From NCBI GenBank assembly GCA_013001975.1, contig JABDKX010000162.1, forward strand, positions 24,060 through 88,059: 64,000 bases of DNA, read 5' to 3'. The notes beneath the pieces are model-generated. The model ran no database searches, was not told where the DNA came from, and was given only the letters and a program-made list of their open reading frames with translations. The stretch's first letter is position 1. Every line of letters begins with the position of its first letter. Source of the DNA: Saprospiraceae bacterium (lineage in GTDB: Bacteria; Bacteroidota; Bacteroidia; Chitinophagales; Saprospiraceae). Positions 51,947-60,664 of this stretch are shown here, in pieces. Both the position numbers and the translations under genes were made by a program.

Positions 51947-52870
51947 TTAATTACATTTAAAACTTGTTATAACAACTTGCTTTTCAGAGATGGTATAATC
52001 AAGATCATAAATTTTTTCTAACTCTTTAAACACTTCGGAAATGTTTTCCTGTGTATATTTTGATCTTAATCTGCAAGATGACAAATCTGCATTTTGGGGA
52101 GGTACAATTGAAACGCCGAAATGTCTTTCCAAAGCGGGAAAAACTCTAGATATAAATTCGTTATCGAATACTAATTCTTTATTCTTCCAGCTTAACGTGT
52201 TTAAGTTTCGATTTTTAATTTTAGTAAATGCGCCATTTACCTTAACTATTCTATCATCTTTTTCTAGAATGATGACTCTATTAAGTGCGTGAAATTCAAC
52301 AATACCAGAAAAAACAGTAAGATCAAATTCATCTATAGTATTGACAACATTAAATTTTGTACCGATGACTTTAATAAAATCGGTCTCATTCAATTCAATG
52401 ATAAAAGGATTTTCTTTATTCGCTTCGATTTCAAAGTAAGCTTCCCCTTCTAGCGCTACCCTTCTTTCATTTATAAATTCAGATTCATATGAAACAAGAC
52501 TGTTTCTATTAAGCCAGATTTCTGAATTGTCTTTTAAAGCATAATGCTGTGTTTCATTTTGAGATTGAAATACATCAATACGCTTATCAGATTTAAAATA
52601 AAAATATGCCCCTAACATCAATCCAAGAACCAATATGGCAGCAATCCATTTGATCATACCTGGTTTCTTGTCACCAATTTGGGATTCGACAGATGACCAA
52701 GCTTTTTGCTTATCAAAATCTTGATAATTGACATCTTTATATTTCTCTGACATCGTTTTTAGAAATTCTAAGTTTTCTTGAGATTCCTTTTTCCAACTCT
52801 CCAACATCTCATATTCTTCAGTACTCGCTGAATTATTTATAACTTTTAAAATTATTTTATCAATATTCAT
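51947..52870 (-). CDS. FecR-family anti-sigma protein
   Basis: 307 residues. A cytoplasmic N-terminal part, one membrane helix (~74-91, MIKWIAAILVLGLMLGAYFYF start), the FecR domain in the periplasm (~100-190, LKDNSEIWLNRNSLVSYESEF) and a C-terminal DUF4974 domain (~230-307). It holds the ECF sigma factor at the membrane and releases it when the TonB receptor is occupied. Gap to the sigma gene is 15 bases. Confidence 0.95.
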   Translation of the reverse strand: MNIDKIILKVINNSASTEEYEMLESWKKESQENLEFLKTMSEKYKDVNYQDFDKQKAWSSVESQIGDKKPGMIKWIAAILVLGLMLGAYFYFKSDKRIDVFQSQNETQHYALKDNSEIWLNRNSLVSYESEFINERRVALEGEAYFEIEANKENPFIIELNETDFIKVIGTKFNVVNTIDEFDLTVFSGIVEFHALNRVIILEKDDRIVKVNGAFTKIKNRNLNTLSWKNKELVFDNEFISRVFPALERHFGVSIVPPQNADLSSCRLRSKYTQENISEVFKELEKIYDLDYTISEKQVVITSFKCN

Positions 52871-52885
52871 TTAGTATTCTACAAT

Positions 52886-53386
52886 TTAATCTTTTAACAA
52901 TGATCTTAAGATCTTCATGGCTTTTAAAAGATGATTTTCAACAGTTTTTAATGCAATATTTTTGGAATCAGCAATTTCAGCGTAAGTTAAGCCTTTAAAC
53001 TTATGCAACACAAATACTTCTCTACATTTAGGCGGCAAATGTCGCAACGAGTTATTTAATCGTTCCATTCTTAAATAAACATCCGATATTTCGTCGTGGT
53101 CGGCACTTTCAATTGCTTCAAAGTCTGCTTTTTGCTTAGCCGCTAATCTGACTTTTTGAGATCGGAGATATTCTAATGCTTTATTATGGGTTGACTTAAA
53201 GATGTAGGCTTTTATGCCGTTTTGAACCTTAATTGTTTCCCTATTATCCCACAAATAAATAAAAACATCTTGAACAACATCTTCAGCCGCCATTGCATCA
53301 TGCAAAATGTTATTAGCATAATTACATAAAGGATTATAATAGTCTAGGAATGTTTGTTTAAAATCAGCTTTATTGGCAAACAACAA
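52886..53386 (-). CDS. ECF sigma-70 factor (Bacteroidota FecI-like)
   Basis: About 166 residues; the start is one of two adjacent TTG codons (53386 or 53383), since no ATG lies in frame upstream before the stop. Region 2 is FLDYYNPLCNYANNILHDAMAAEDVVQDVFIYLWDN and region 4 has the HTH in LTYAEIADSKNIALKTVENHLLKAMKIL. It directs transcription of the TonB receptor regulon and heads a sigma-fecR-receptor set. This is the second ECF system in the window; both use TTG starts in part. Confidence 0.94.
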   Translation of the reverse strand: MLFANKADFKQTFLDYYNPLCNYANNILHDAMAAEDVVQDVFIYLWDNRETIKVQNGIKAYIFKSTHNKALEYLRSQKVRLAAKQKADFEAIESADHDEISDVYLRMERLNNSLRHLPPKCREVFVLHKFKGLTYAEIADSKNIALKTVENHLLKAMKILRSLLKD

Positions 53387-53440
53387 TTGGCAAGGATTTA
53401 AATTAGCTTTAAATTAACATTTAGATGATAAATATAAGGG

Positions 53441-54310
53441 TTAATCTAAAAATACCTCATTAGAAATTGCCATTGATCGGTTGAAGGCCTCCATATCGAT
53501 CGAAATATTTTCATCTATAGAATTGAAGTAATGAACAAGATGTTCAGTTGGCATATTGCCTGTCAATTCATCTTTGGCCATTGGACATCCACCATAACCT
53601 TTGATTGCACCATCAAATCTTCTACAACCATGAATGTAAGCTGCAATAACCTTCTCTTTCCAATTATCCTGTCTCGTATGCAAATGTGCACCGAATTCAA
53701 CATCTGGATAAGGCGGGATTAAATGACCGAACAGATAACTGATACTTTCCGGGCTTGCAACACCAATAGTATCTGACAATGCGATATGTTTAATATTCAT
53801 CGCTGCCAATGCATCGACCCATTTTTGGCAAATTTCAACGTTCCATTCATCACCATAAGGGTTACCAAATCCCATTGAGATATAAATAACCAGTTCTTTT
53901 CCTGCTTTCAAACATTTGGCTTGAATATCACTTACGCGGTGCAACGATTCCTCTATTGTAGCATTTGTATTGCGAAGTTGAAATGTTTCTGAGATAGAAA
54001 ATGGATAACCTAGGAAATCAATCTCTTCAAACTCACAAGCATCATTTGCGCCTCTCAGATTAGCAACGATGGCTAACAGTTTCGATTGTGTTTTAGACAA
54101 ATCCAACATACCCAAAACTTGAGCCGTATCTTTCATTTGAGGAATCGCTTTTGGAGAAACGAAACTCCCAAAATCGATGGTATCAAATCCAACATCCAAT
54201 AAGCTGTTTATATATTTGGCTTTGGTCTTAGATGGTATAAACCCGTGAATACCTTGCATAGCATCCCGTGGGCATTCTATAATCTTCAATTTAGAAGGTT
54301 GAAATGTCAT
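53441..54310 (-). CDS. hydroxymethylglutaryl-CoA lyase-like protein
   Basis: About 289 residues from the ATG at 54310. The DRE-TIM metallolyase motifs are IIECPRDAMQG (Arg-Asp near the N-terminus), AHLHT (His-x-His metal ligands) and GGCPMAKDELTGN (catalytic Cys and Asn). HMG-CoA lyase splits HMG-CoA into acetoacetate and acetyl-CoA in leucine degradation. The usual HLHDT is HLHTR here and GNVATED is GNMPTEH, which places it in the Bacteroidota HMGL clade. Gene is solitary, divergent from the small membrane protein at 54417. Confidence 0.9.
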   Translation of the reverse strand: MTFQPSKLKIIECPRDAMQGIHGFIPSKTKAKYINSLLDVGFDTIDFGSFVSPKAIPQMKDTAQVLGMLDLSKTQSKLLAIVANLRGANDACEFEEIDFLGYPFSISETFQLRNTNATIEESLHRVSDIQAKCLKAGKELVIYISMGFGNPYGDEWNVEICQKWVDALAAMNIKHIALSDTIGVASPESISYLFGHLIPPYPDVEFGAHLHTRQDNWKEKVIAAYIHGCRRFDGAIKGYGGCPMAKDELTGNMPTEHLVHYFNSIDENISIDMEAFNRSMAISNEVFLD

Positions 54311-54416
54311 CAATGAGGTTTCTGTTCCGCAAAATACATTGTAGTAAAATATAATACAAGAAACCTGTAGAAAATCATATTTATAAATTATATTTTCGTG
54401 GAATCAAATCAATCTA

Positions 54417-54632
54417 ATGAATAAGAGATCATTCTTTGCTATTCTAGGCTTTTTAATATTCTTTTTCGGCTTTTTGTCGATGATATTTTTATTATTTGCG
54501 GGAGGTCTTAGGTTTAGCTTTCTAAGTTTTATTGACAATTTCGGTACTGTTCCAGGTTTCGTTATACGATTGGTAATGATTTTCGGCGGAATAATAATGT
54601 TTTACTGGAGCAGATTTGAACAAACAGTATAA
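54417..54632 (+). CDS. small two-helix membrane protein
   Basis: 71 residues. Two hydrophobic segments (about 5-30, FFAILGFLIFFFGFLSMIFLLFAGGL, and ~45-66, FVIRLVMIFGGIIMFYWSRF) linked by a short loop with FLSFIDNFGTVPG. No homology recognised. The stop codon coincides with the glnA terminator hairpin flank. Short but with coding character: ATG, dense hydrophobic pattern and basic ends. Confidence 0.55.
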   Translation: MNKRSFFAILGFLIFFFGFLSMIFLLFAGGLRFSFLSFIDNFGTVPGFVIRLVMIFGGIIMFYWSRFEQTV

Positions 54633-54658
54633 AAAAAGGCCGCTTTTCAGCAGCCTTT
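54632..54658 (-). terminator. glutamine synthetase terminator
   Basis: On the minus strand AAAGGCTGCT pairs with AGCGGCCTTT around a GAAA loop with one mismatch, then a run of U follows (54637-54631). The U-tract is on the minus-strand side, so it mainly serves the glutamine synthetase gene. Confidence 0.8.
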
Positions 54659-54666
54659 AATATTTA

Positions 54667-55689
54667 TTAACTTTTCACAGTCTTCACTATTACGGAAGCC
54701 ACTTTATATGGATCTGCATTAGAAGCTGGTCGTCTGTCTTCCAACCATCCTTTCCATCCATTCTCAACAACAGCGATTGGAATTCTTATAGATGCACCTC
54801 TGTCAGAAACACCATATGAAAACTTATCCATGCTTTGTGTTTCATGTTTACCTGTCAACCTTTGTTCGTTGTCAGCTCCATAAACTGCCATACATTCTTT
54901 CACGACTTTCTTAGGTCTGAACTTTTCACAAATCGATTCAAAGATTTCTTTCTTTCCGCCTGTTCTCAATTTAGTGTTTGAGAAATTTGCATGCATTCCT
55001 GAACCATTCCAATCTCCTTTTACAGGTTTTGGATGAATGTTAATTCGAACACCAAATTCTTCACCTACTCTTTCCATTATATATCTGGCAACCCAAACTT
55101 GATCGCCTGCTTCTTTTGCTCCTTTTGCAAAAATTTGATATTCCCACTGACCTTTCATTACTTCAGCATTTACACCTTCGATGTTGATGTCTGCTTCGAT
55201 GCACAATTCTAAATGTCTTTCAGCTATTTCTCTACCGACAGCAAATTCAGCTCCAACTGAACAGTAGTAAGGACCTTGTGGTGGTGGGTAATATCCACTA
55301 GCAGGAAAGCCTAAAGGTGTGTGGTGATCCAAATCCCAAAATACATATTCTTGTTCAAAGCCAAACCAAAAGTCATTATCATCATCATCAATAGTAGCTC
55401 TTCCATTTGAAACATGAGGTGTGCCATCTGAATTCAAAACTTCACACATGACTAATAATCCATCCTTTCTAGCTGGATCATTAAATACACGTACTGGTTT
55501 TAATAAACAATCAGAACTGTTTCCCTTTGCCTGGTTCGTTGACGAGCCATCAAAAGACCATACTGGAAGGTCACTTGGTTTCCCTTTATACTTTTTTGCG
55601 TCGACAATTTTCGTTTTACTTCTTAGCATTTGGGTAGGTTCAACGCCATCCAACCAAATGTATTCGCACTTATATTTTTTAGTAGCCAT
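54667..55689 (-). CDS. glutamine synthetase, type II (eukaryote-like)
   Basis: 340 residues, against ~470 for the common GSI and ~730 for GSIII, so it is a GSII. Motifs: SFDGSSTNQA (N-terminal beta-grasp), WFGFEQEYVFWD, ADINIEGVNAEVMKGQWEYQI, NGSGMHANF, YGADNEQRLTGKHETQ and DRGASIRIP. It makes glutamine from glutamate, ammonia and ATP. A -7-like TATTTTG lies at the predicted start region. It is followed by a strong terminator. Whether GSI/GSIII also exists in the genome cannot be seen. Confidence 0.96.
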   Translation of the reverse strand: MATKKYKCEYIWLDGVEPTQMLRSKTKIVDAKKYKGKPSDLPVWSFDGSSTNQAKGNSSDCLLKPVRVFNDPARKDGLLVMCEVLNSDGTPHVSNGRATIDDDDNDFWFGFEQEYVFWDLDHHTPLGFPASGYYPPPQGPYYCSVGAEFAVGREIAERHLELCIEADINIEGVNAEVMKGQWEYQIFAKGAKEAGDQVWVARYIMERVGEEFGVRINIHPKPVKGDWNGSGMHANFSNTKLRTGGKKEIFESICEKFRPKKVVKECMAVYGADNEQRLTGKHETQSMDKFSYGVSDRGASIRIPIAVVENGWKGWLEDRRPASNADPYKVASVIVKTVKS

Positions 55690-55830
55690 TAGGTATTTGT
55701 TTAAATTTGGCGCAAAATATTGCCTAATTTATCATATTTAAATTTTTATTATTTAATCTTTGTGATATTCAAAATATATATTTTTTCATATATAACTGAA
55801 ATACAAGTATTTATATAATATAATGTTGTT

Positions 55831-57303
55831 ATGCCTATAGCTAAATCATCTTCTCTAGTAAATTTAATTAATGCCCTCTCAAAATCTGAAAAGAGGCATT
55901 TTAAGATATATGCGAACAGATTTAATAGTAATAAAGATGGATTCTTTCTGAAATTATTCGACACATTGGAAAGTAAAACTGGACTTTCTGACGAAGCCAT
56001 CATCGACAGACTACATTTAAAAAACAAAACACAATTTGCTAATGTAAAAAGACATTTGTTCGAACAAATATTGATTAGCCTAAGACTTCAACATTCAACC
56101 AAAAATGAAGTACTCTCATTCAATCAAGCCCTGGATTTTTCGCACATACTAGATTCTAAAAATTTAAAAACTGAAAGCTTGGAACTATTATATAGATACA
56201 AGACCAATGAAAGTATTTTAAACCAAGAAGATCATTTAATTTTACTTAAAACCATAAATACATTAACCAAAGAAACTGATTATAACATTGCGAACGAACT
56301 TTTCAGTTTGAAACAAAATTTGAAAATAGAATGGGAATTGGAAAGATTCCTTTCAACCCTAATAACCGATTTTAATGATTTGGGATTTACCAGAAATGAT
56401 CGTGAGTATCAACTAAGAAAGAAATTTTTCTCAACATCCTTAATTGATCTTAGTAGAAAAAGTAATAATCAAACTCATCGTTTAACCTTGTTCAAGGCAA
56501 GGATTGTTTATTATAAATGTAATCATCAGTATTTAAACATTTATAAAGAAAGTTACAAACAACTCATTTCAATATTAAATTCAAACTCTTCTGATGACGA
56601 TTTGAAAAAAACACAATTATTTGCATTGGAATATCTTCTTTATGCAAGTTTTAATCTCAATAATAAAATTAAGTTCAACAAATACTATAAATTATTTCTC
56701 AAATTATCTGACAACGATAAATTGCAAAGTATTTCAAATTCTAAATCTATCATATTGATGCTAGATCATTTAACAATAAATCAAAAATTTAGGAATTTAT
56801 ATCACGTTTCAGAAAGTCTGATTAATCAATGTGCATCCATGCAACTTACTGCTAATGAGCAAGCATTAATACATTACAAACTAGCCTTACTTTTCGCTTA
56901 TAAAGGAGACTATGACCAAGCTATCAATCTATTTATTAAAATTCTAGAATTCGATAAAATAGATATTTCCATATCCTTATATTCGAAATTAATAATGGTG
57001 CTGTGTCATTACAGGTTGAATCATTTTGAATTTGTTGATAATCAAATACCCAACATAAGGACTGCCTTTAGAAATAATCAGATGATGACTAAAACCATTG
57101 ACGCCTCACTCATTCAATTAAAGAGAGGAGTAAAAGCATTAAACTTTGGACTAAAAGATGACATCGATAATCTTCTTGAAAAATTGAATATTTATAATCA
57201 ATCACCATATGAAAAAACATCATTTCTTTATTTCGATTTTTATTTTTGGTTTGTCAGCATTATGTTAGATATTACAGTTGATAAAGCAAAGAACAGCTTA
57301 TAA
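55831..57303 (+). CDS. helical repeat protein of unknown function
   Basis: 490 residues, cytoplasmic by lack of signal, helical throughout with TPR-like spacing (for example LIHYKLALLFAYKGDYDQAINLFIKILEFD near 365-395). The N-terminus SLVNLINALSKSEKRHFKIYANRF is a conserved-looking helix pair. I do not recognise a named family. The stop is directly followed by the ATG of the HhH/barrel gene, so the two are one operon. The TPR-like part suggests a protein-binding scaffold that may act before or with the barrel protein; that is inference. Confidence 0.75.
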   Translation: MPIAKSSSLVNLINALSKSEKRHFKIYANRFNSNKDGFFLKLFDTLESKTGLSDEAIIDRLHLKNKTQFANVKRHLFEQILISLRLQHSTKNEVLSFNQALDFSHILDSKNLKTESLELLYRYKTNESILNQEDHLILLKTINTLTKETDYNIANELFSLKQNLKIEWELERFLSTLITDFNDLGFTRNDREYQLRKKFFSTSLIDLSRKSNNQTHRLTLFKARIVYYKCNHQYLNIYKESYKQLISILNSNSSDDDLKKTQLFALEYLLYASFNLNNKIKFNKYYKLFLKLSDNDKLQSISNSKSIILMLDHLTINQKFRNLYHVSESLINQCASMQLTANEQALIHYKLALLFAYKGDYDQAINLFIKILEFDKIDISISLYSKLIMVLCHYRLNHFEFVDNQIPNIRTAFRNNQMMTKTIDASLIQLKRGVKALNFGLKDDIDNLLEKLNIYNQSPYEKTSFLYFDFYFWFVSIMLDITVDKAKNSL

Positions 57304-59352
57304 ATGAAGATATATTGTTTACTTCTTTTTCTACTTTTCTCTACCCAACTTTATAACCAAGTTATATCGGATCAATTATTTGATCAGATTGAAAATTTTA
57401 TTGAGGAGCAAGATTTGGAAGTTGATGTTATTAATCTTTATGAAAGATTACAAATATTATCTGAGAGCCCGATTGATTTAAATAAAGCAGATGCAGATGA
57501 TCTTACAGAATTGCGTTTGCTTTCTAATATCCAGGTTTATGCTTTAATAGACCATATTGCAGAATTTGGAAAACTTATTTCAATCGAAGAACTGCAAAGT
57601 ATCCCTAGTTTTAATATTGAAGATATAAACAGGTTACGACCTTTTGTGAAGGTCAATTCAAATGATCAGTTTCAAATGTCGATTCCAAATATGATCTTCA
57701 ATAGTAGGAATGAATTTTCGCTAAAATGGGCGCGCATCTTACAAACTAAAAAAGGTTTCATCCCTGATGAAAATGGTGAAACAAAATATATCGGCGATCA
57801 AAACAGATTTCTTGCGAGATATAGAAATAATTTTGAAAACAGACTGAGGTTTGGCTTTACATTTGAAAAAGATCCTGGCGAAAAATTAATTCCCGAAGGC
57901 AGCAAAGGATTTGACTATATGAGTTTCTTCATGTATTTAAAAGATTATAACAGAACGTTAAAAGACTTAGCCATTGGTGATTTTTCTGTAAGTCTTGGTC
58001 AAGGGCTTATTGCCCACAATGGCTTTGGAGCGGGTAAGGGCGCACTCGTCACACAAATCATCCGTGGCGGTCGTGTCATCAGACCTTATTCTTCAGTTTT
58101 CGAAAATGGTTATCTGAGAGGAATAGGAACTACAGTCAGAATAAATGAAAATATTGAAATTACAGTATTTGGAAGTCGAGTCAATCGAGATGGTAATGTT
58201 CAGACGGATACATTAGACACTTCTGAGCAAGAACTGGCTTTTACTGGTCTTCAAACAAGTGGGAACCACAGAACCGAGGGTGAAATCGAAGATCGTAAAA
58301 AAGTATCTAACACAACCTTCGGAGGAGCCCTTAAATACAAAGCAAGAAAAGGTCATATTTCTTTAAATATGATGAGCAATCAGTTTGGCTTGACTGTATT
58401 AAGTGATGATAAACTTTATAATAAATACAGATTTAGTGGTACAGCCTTTACCAATGTTAGTCTAGACTATAACTACCGTTATAGAAATTTCAACTTCTTT
58501 GGAGAATCAGCAACTGCTGTTAATAATGGATCTGCGCATATGTTTGGTGCCATGATAGGACTTCATAAAAACGTAAGTCTTGCTTTGCATTTTAGAAATT
58601 ATTCTAAAGGATATGTTGCGCTTCTTCCGAATGCATTTGCAGAATCCAGCAGTATAAATAATGAAAATGGTATTTATATTGGAATGGAATGGCAGATAAG
58701 CCAAAAATGGAAATTTAGAACTTACGCGGATTTTTGGAAACATCCATGGTTAAAATTTGGTATCAGCAGGCCTTCAAATGGTCAAGAATATTACTTAAGG
58801 CTAGATTATTATCTAAAGAGAAAACTACTGGCTTACATTCAATACACCAATGAAGAAAAGTTAAGAGATTATATCGTTGATGGGTTTGCTACTACACAAA
58901 CAGGTAATCAAAGAAAACAAAGAATAAGACTTCATTTCACAAACCAACTTACCAAAGGCATAGAGTTGAGAACAAGAGCGGAATACGTATTATTTAAAAA
59001 TGAGATCAAACAATCACGAGGCTTTTTATTGTATCAAGATATTATATTTAAATCCATTGCTTCTCCGTTATCCTTTACGAGTAGAATTGCATTTTTTGAT
59101 ACAGATGACTTTGACAGTCGAGTTTTCGCTTACGAAAATTCTGTCCTTTACGAATTTGCAATTCCTTCTTATTTTGATCAAGGGTTCAGATACTACTTAA
59201 ACCTAAGATATAAGACTAGGCAAAATTTAACCATTGAATTGAGATATGCAAAAACACATTTGACGAATAGGGATTCTTTTTCGAGTGGCAATGAATTTAT
59301 CGATGGAGATTCAAGAAGTGAAATCAAAATTCAAACAAGGTATGTCTTCTAA
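57304..59352 (+). CDS. outer-membrane barrel-like protein with N-terminal helix-hairpin-helix motifs
   Basis: 682 residues. Signal peptide (MKIYCLLLFLLFSTQLYNQ), then two ComEA-like HhH motifs (~58-115: SPIDLNKADADDLTELRLL, ISIEELQSIPSFNIEDINRLRPF). The rest (~125-682) has long alternating strands (NRFLARYRNNFENRLRFGF, YYLRLDYYLKRKLLAYIQYT, RSEIKIQTRYVF end), fitting an outer-membrane barrel. HhH motifs of this type bind DNA in ComEA. A family of such proteins occurs in Bacteroidota; role unknown. DNA or nucleoprotein contact at the outer membrane is a speculation from the domain pair. Coupled to the 55831 gene. Confidence 0.85.
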   Translation: MKIYCLLLFLLFSTQLYNQVISDQLFDQIENFIEEQDLEVDVINLYERLQILSESPIDLNKADADDLTELRLLSNIQVYALIDHIAEFGKLISIEELQSIPSFNIEDINRLRPFVKVNSNDQFQMSIPNMIFNSRNEFSLKWARILQTKKGFIPDENGETKYIGDQNRFLARYRNNFENRLRFGFTFEKDPGEKLIPEGSKGFDYMSFFMYLKDYNRTLKDLAIGDFSVSLGQGLIAHNGFGAGKGALVTQIIRGGRVIRPYSSVFENGYLRGIGTTVRINENIEITVFGSRVNRDGNVQTDTLDTSEQELAFTGLQTSGNHRTEGEIEDRKKVSNTTFGGALKYKARKGHISLNMMSNQFGLTVLSDDKLYNKYRFSGTAFTNVSLDYNYRYRNFNFFGESATAVNNGSAHMFGAMIGLHKNVSLALHFRNYSKGYVALLPNAFAESSSINNENGIYIGMEWQISQKWKFRTYADFWKHPWLKFGISRPSNGQEYYLRLDYYLKRKLLAYIQYTNEEKLRDYIVDGFATTQTGNQRKQRIRLHFTNQLTKGIELRTRAEYVLFKNEIKQSRGFLLYQDIIFKSIASPLSFTSRIAFFDTDDFDSRVFAYENSVLYEFAIPSYFDQGFRYYLNLRYKTRQNLTIELRYAKTHLTNRDSFSSGNEFIDGDSRSEIKIQTRYVF

Positions 59353-59359
59353 AACTGTC

Positions 59360-60550
59360 TTATTCGTAAATAAGATATCTGCCTCTTATCTTTTTAAAAT
59401 CCTCTAAGTCATTTTGCCAAGACGCTCTGATCTCCTTTAGAGAAGCGCCTTCAATAATCATATTTTTCAATTCGTCAGTTCCTGCCAACAGATCAAAAAA
59501 GTTATTGTCATTAAAAAAGGGAACACCTTTCTTCTCCGCTTCTTTGTAGAATTGCAGCAGATATGAAATATCTAACCTATCCTTCGTAGGTAATACTTTC
59601 CTTAAATCTAGACCTAAGCAAGTTTCATTTTCATGTTTTGGATATTTAGCTCCGGACGTTGAAACCGGTGTAAATTTAAAAGGACCAGATAATTCTGGAT
59701 GGCCTATAACTTGAAAAGGGAATTCAGTACCTCTTCCTATACTAAGTGTAGTGCCTTCAAAAAAGCATAAACTTGGATAATGCAATATGGATATGGAATT
59801 TGGTAAATTTGGCGAAGGCTTTACAGGAAGCGTATAACGAAATCCTCTTTCGTAATTTCGACAAGGCACGATGGTCAATTCACATTGAACATTATCCTTC
59901 ATCCACATTTCACCATTAATCATTTGAGCATATTCCCCAATCGTCATTCCATAAACAACAGGTACCTGATGCATTCCTACAAAACTTTGAAATTTAAGAT
60001 CCAAGACAGGTCCATCTACATAATGAATATTAGGATTGGGTCTATCTAATACAATTAAGGGAATATCATTTTCTGCTGCAGCTTCCATAACGTAGTGAAG
60101 AGTAGATATATAGGTATAAAACCTAACCCCAACATCTTGTATATCAAAAACCAAAACATCAATACCTTCTAATTGAGCAGTTGTTGGTTTTTTGTTTTTT
60201 CCATATAAACTAATGATAGGTAATTTGGATTTAGAATCGATTCCATCAACCACCTTTTCGCCTGCATCTGCTTCACCCCTAAAACCATGTTCAGGTGAAA
60301 ATATTTTAACCAAATTATGACCTGCAGAAATTAACGAATCAACCAAATGCGTAGTTCCTATTACACTCGTTTGATTGACAACTACACCTACATTCTTCCC
60401 ATCCAATAGTTCTATGTAGGCTCCAGTAAGTTCTGCACCAGTGTATAGTTTGCCGTCATCATACTGTGGATCTGAATTAACTTCATTATTGCCAGAAATA
60501 CAACCTATTAGGAGAAAAATAAAACCAATAAACTTTGAGATATTCAACAT
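59360..60550 (-). CDS. namZ: exo-beta-N-acetylmuramidase NamZ (DUF1343) lipoprotein
   Basis: About 396 residues from the ATG at 60550 (a GTG codon precedes it). Lipoprotein signal ending LLIGC. DUF1343/NamZ motifs: NVGVVVNQTSVIG, KIFSPEHGFRGEADAG, GIDVLVFDIQDVGVRFYTYISTLHYVMEAA, LDRPNP, and FEGTTLSIGRGTEFPFQVIG. NamZ removes terminal MurNAc from peptidoglycan fragments, for cell-wall recycling in the periplasm. Convergent with the barrel gene (7-base gap). Catalytic residues appear intact. Confidence 0.93.
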   Translation of the reverse strand: MLNISKFIGFIFLLIGCISGNNEVNSDPQYDDGKLYTGAELTGAYIELLDGKNVGVVVNQTSVIGTTHLVDSLISAGHNLVKIFSPEHGFRGEADAGEKVVDGIDSKSKLPIISLYGKNKKPTTAQLEGIDVLVFDIQDVGVRFYTYISTLHYVMEAAAENDIPLIVLDRPNPNIHYVDGPVLDLKFQSFVGMHQVPVVYGMTIGEYAQMINGEMWMKDNVQCELTIVPCRNYERGFRYTLPVKPSPNLPNSISILHYPSLCFFEGTTLSIGRGTEFPFQVIGHPELSGPFKFTPVSTSGAKYPKHENETCLGLDLRKVLPTKDRLDISYLLQFYKEAEKKGVPFFNDNNFFDLLAGTDELKNMIIEGASLKEIRASWQNDLEDFKKIRGRYLIYE

Positions 60551-60664
60551 CACTATTTTTAGAATTAAAGGATATACTGAGCAAAAATCATGCTTGAAGT
60601 ATACATATGAAAATAAATCATCATATTTATACTTTTATAGACACGAAGATAATAGATAAGTGAT

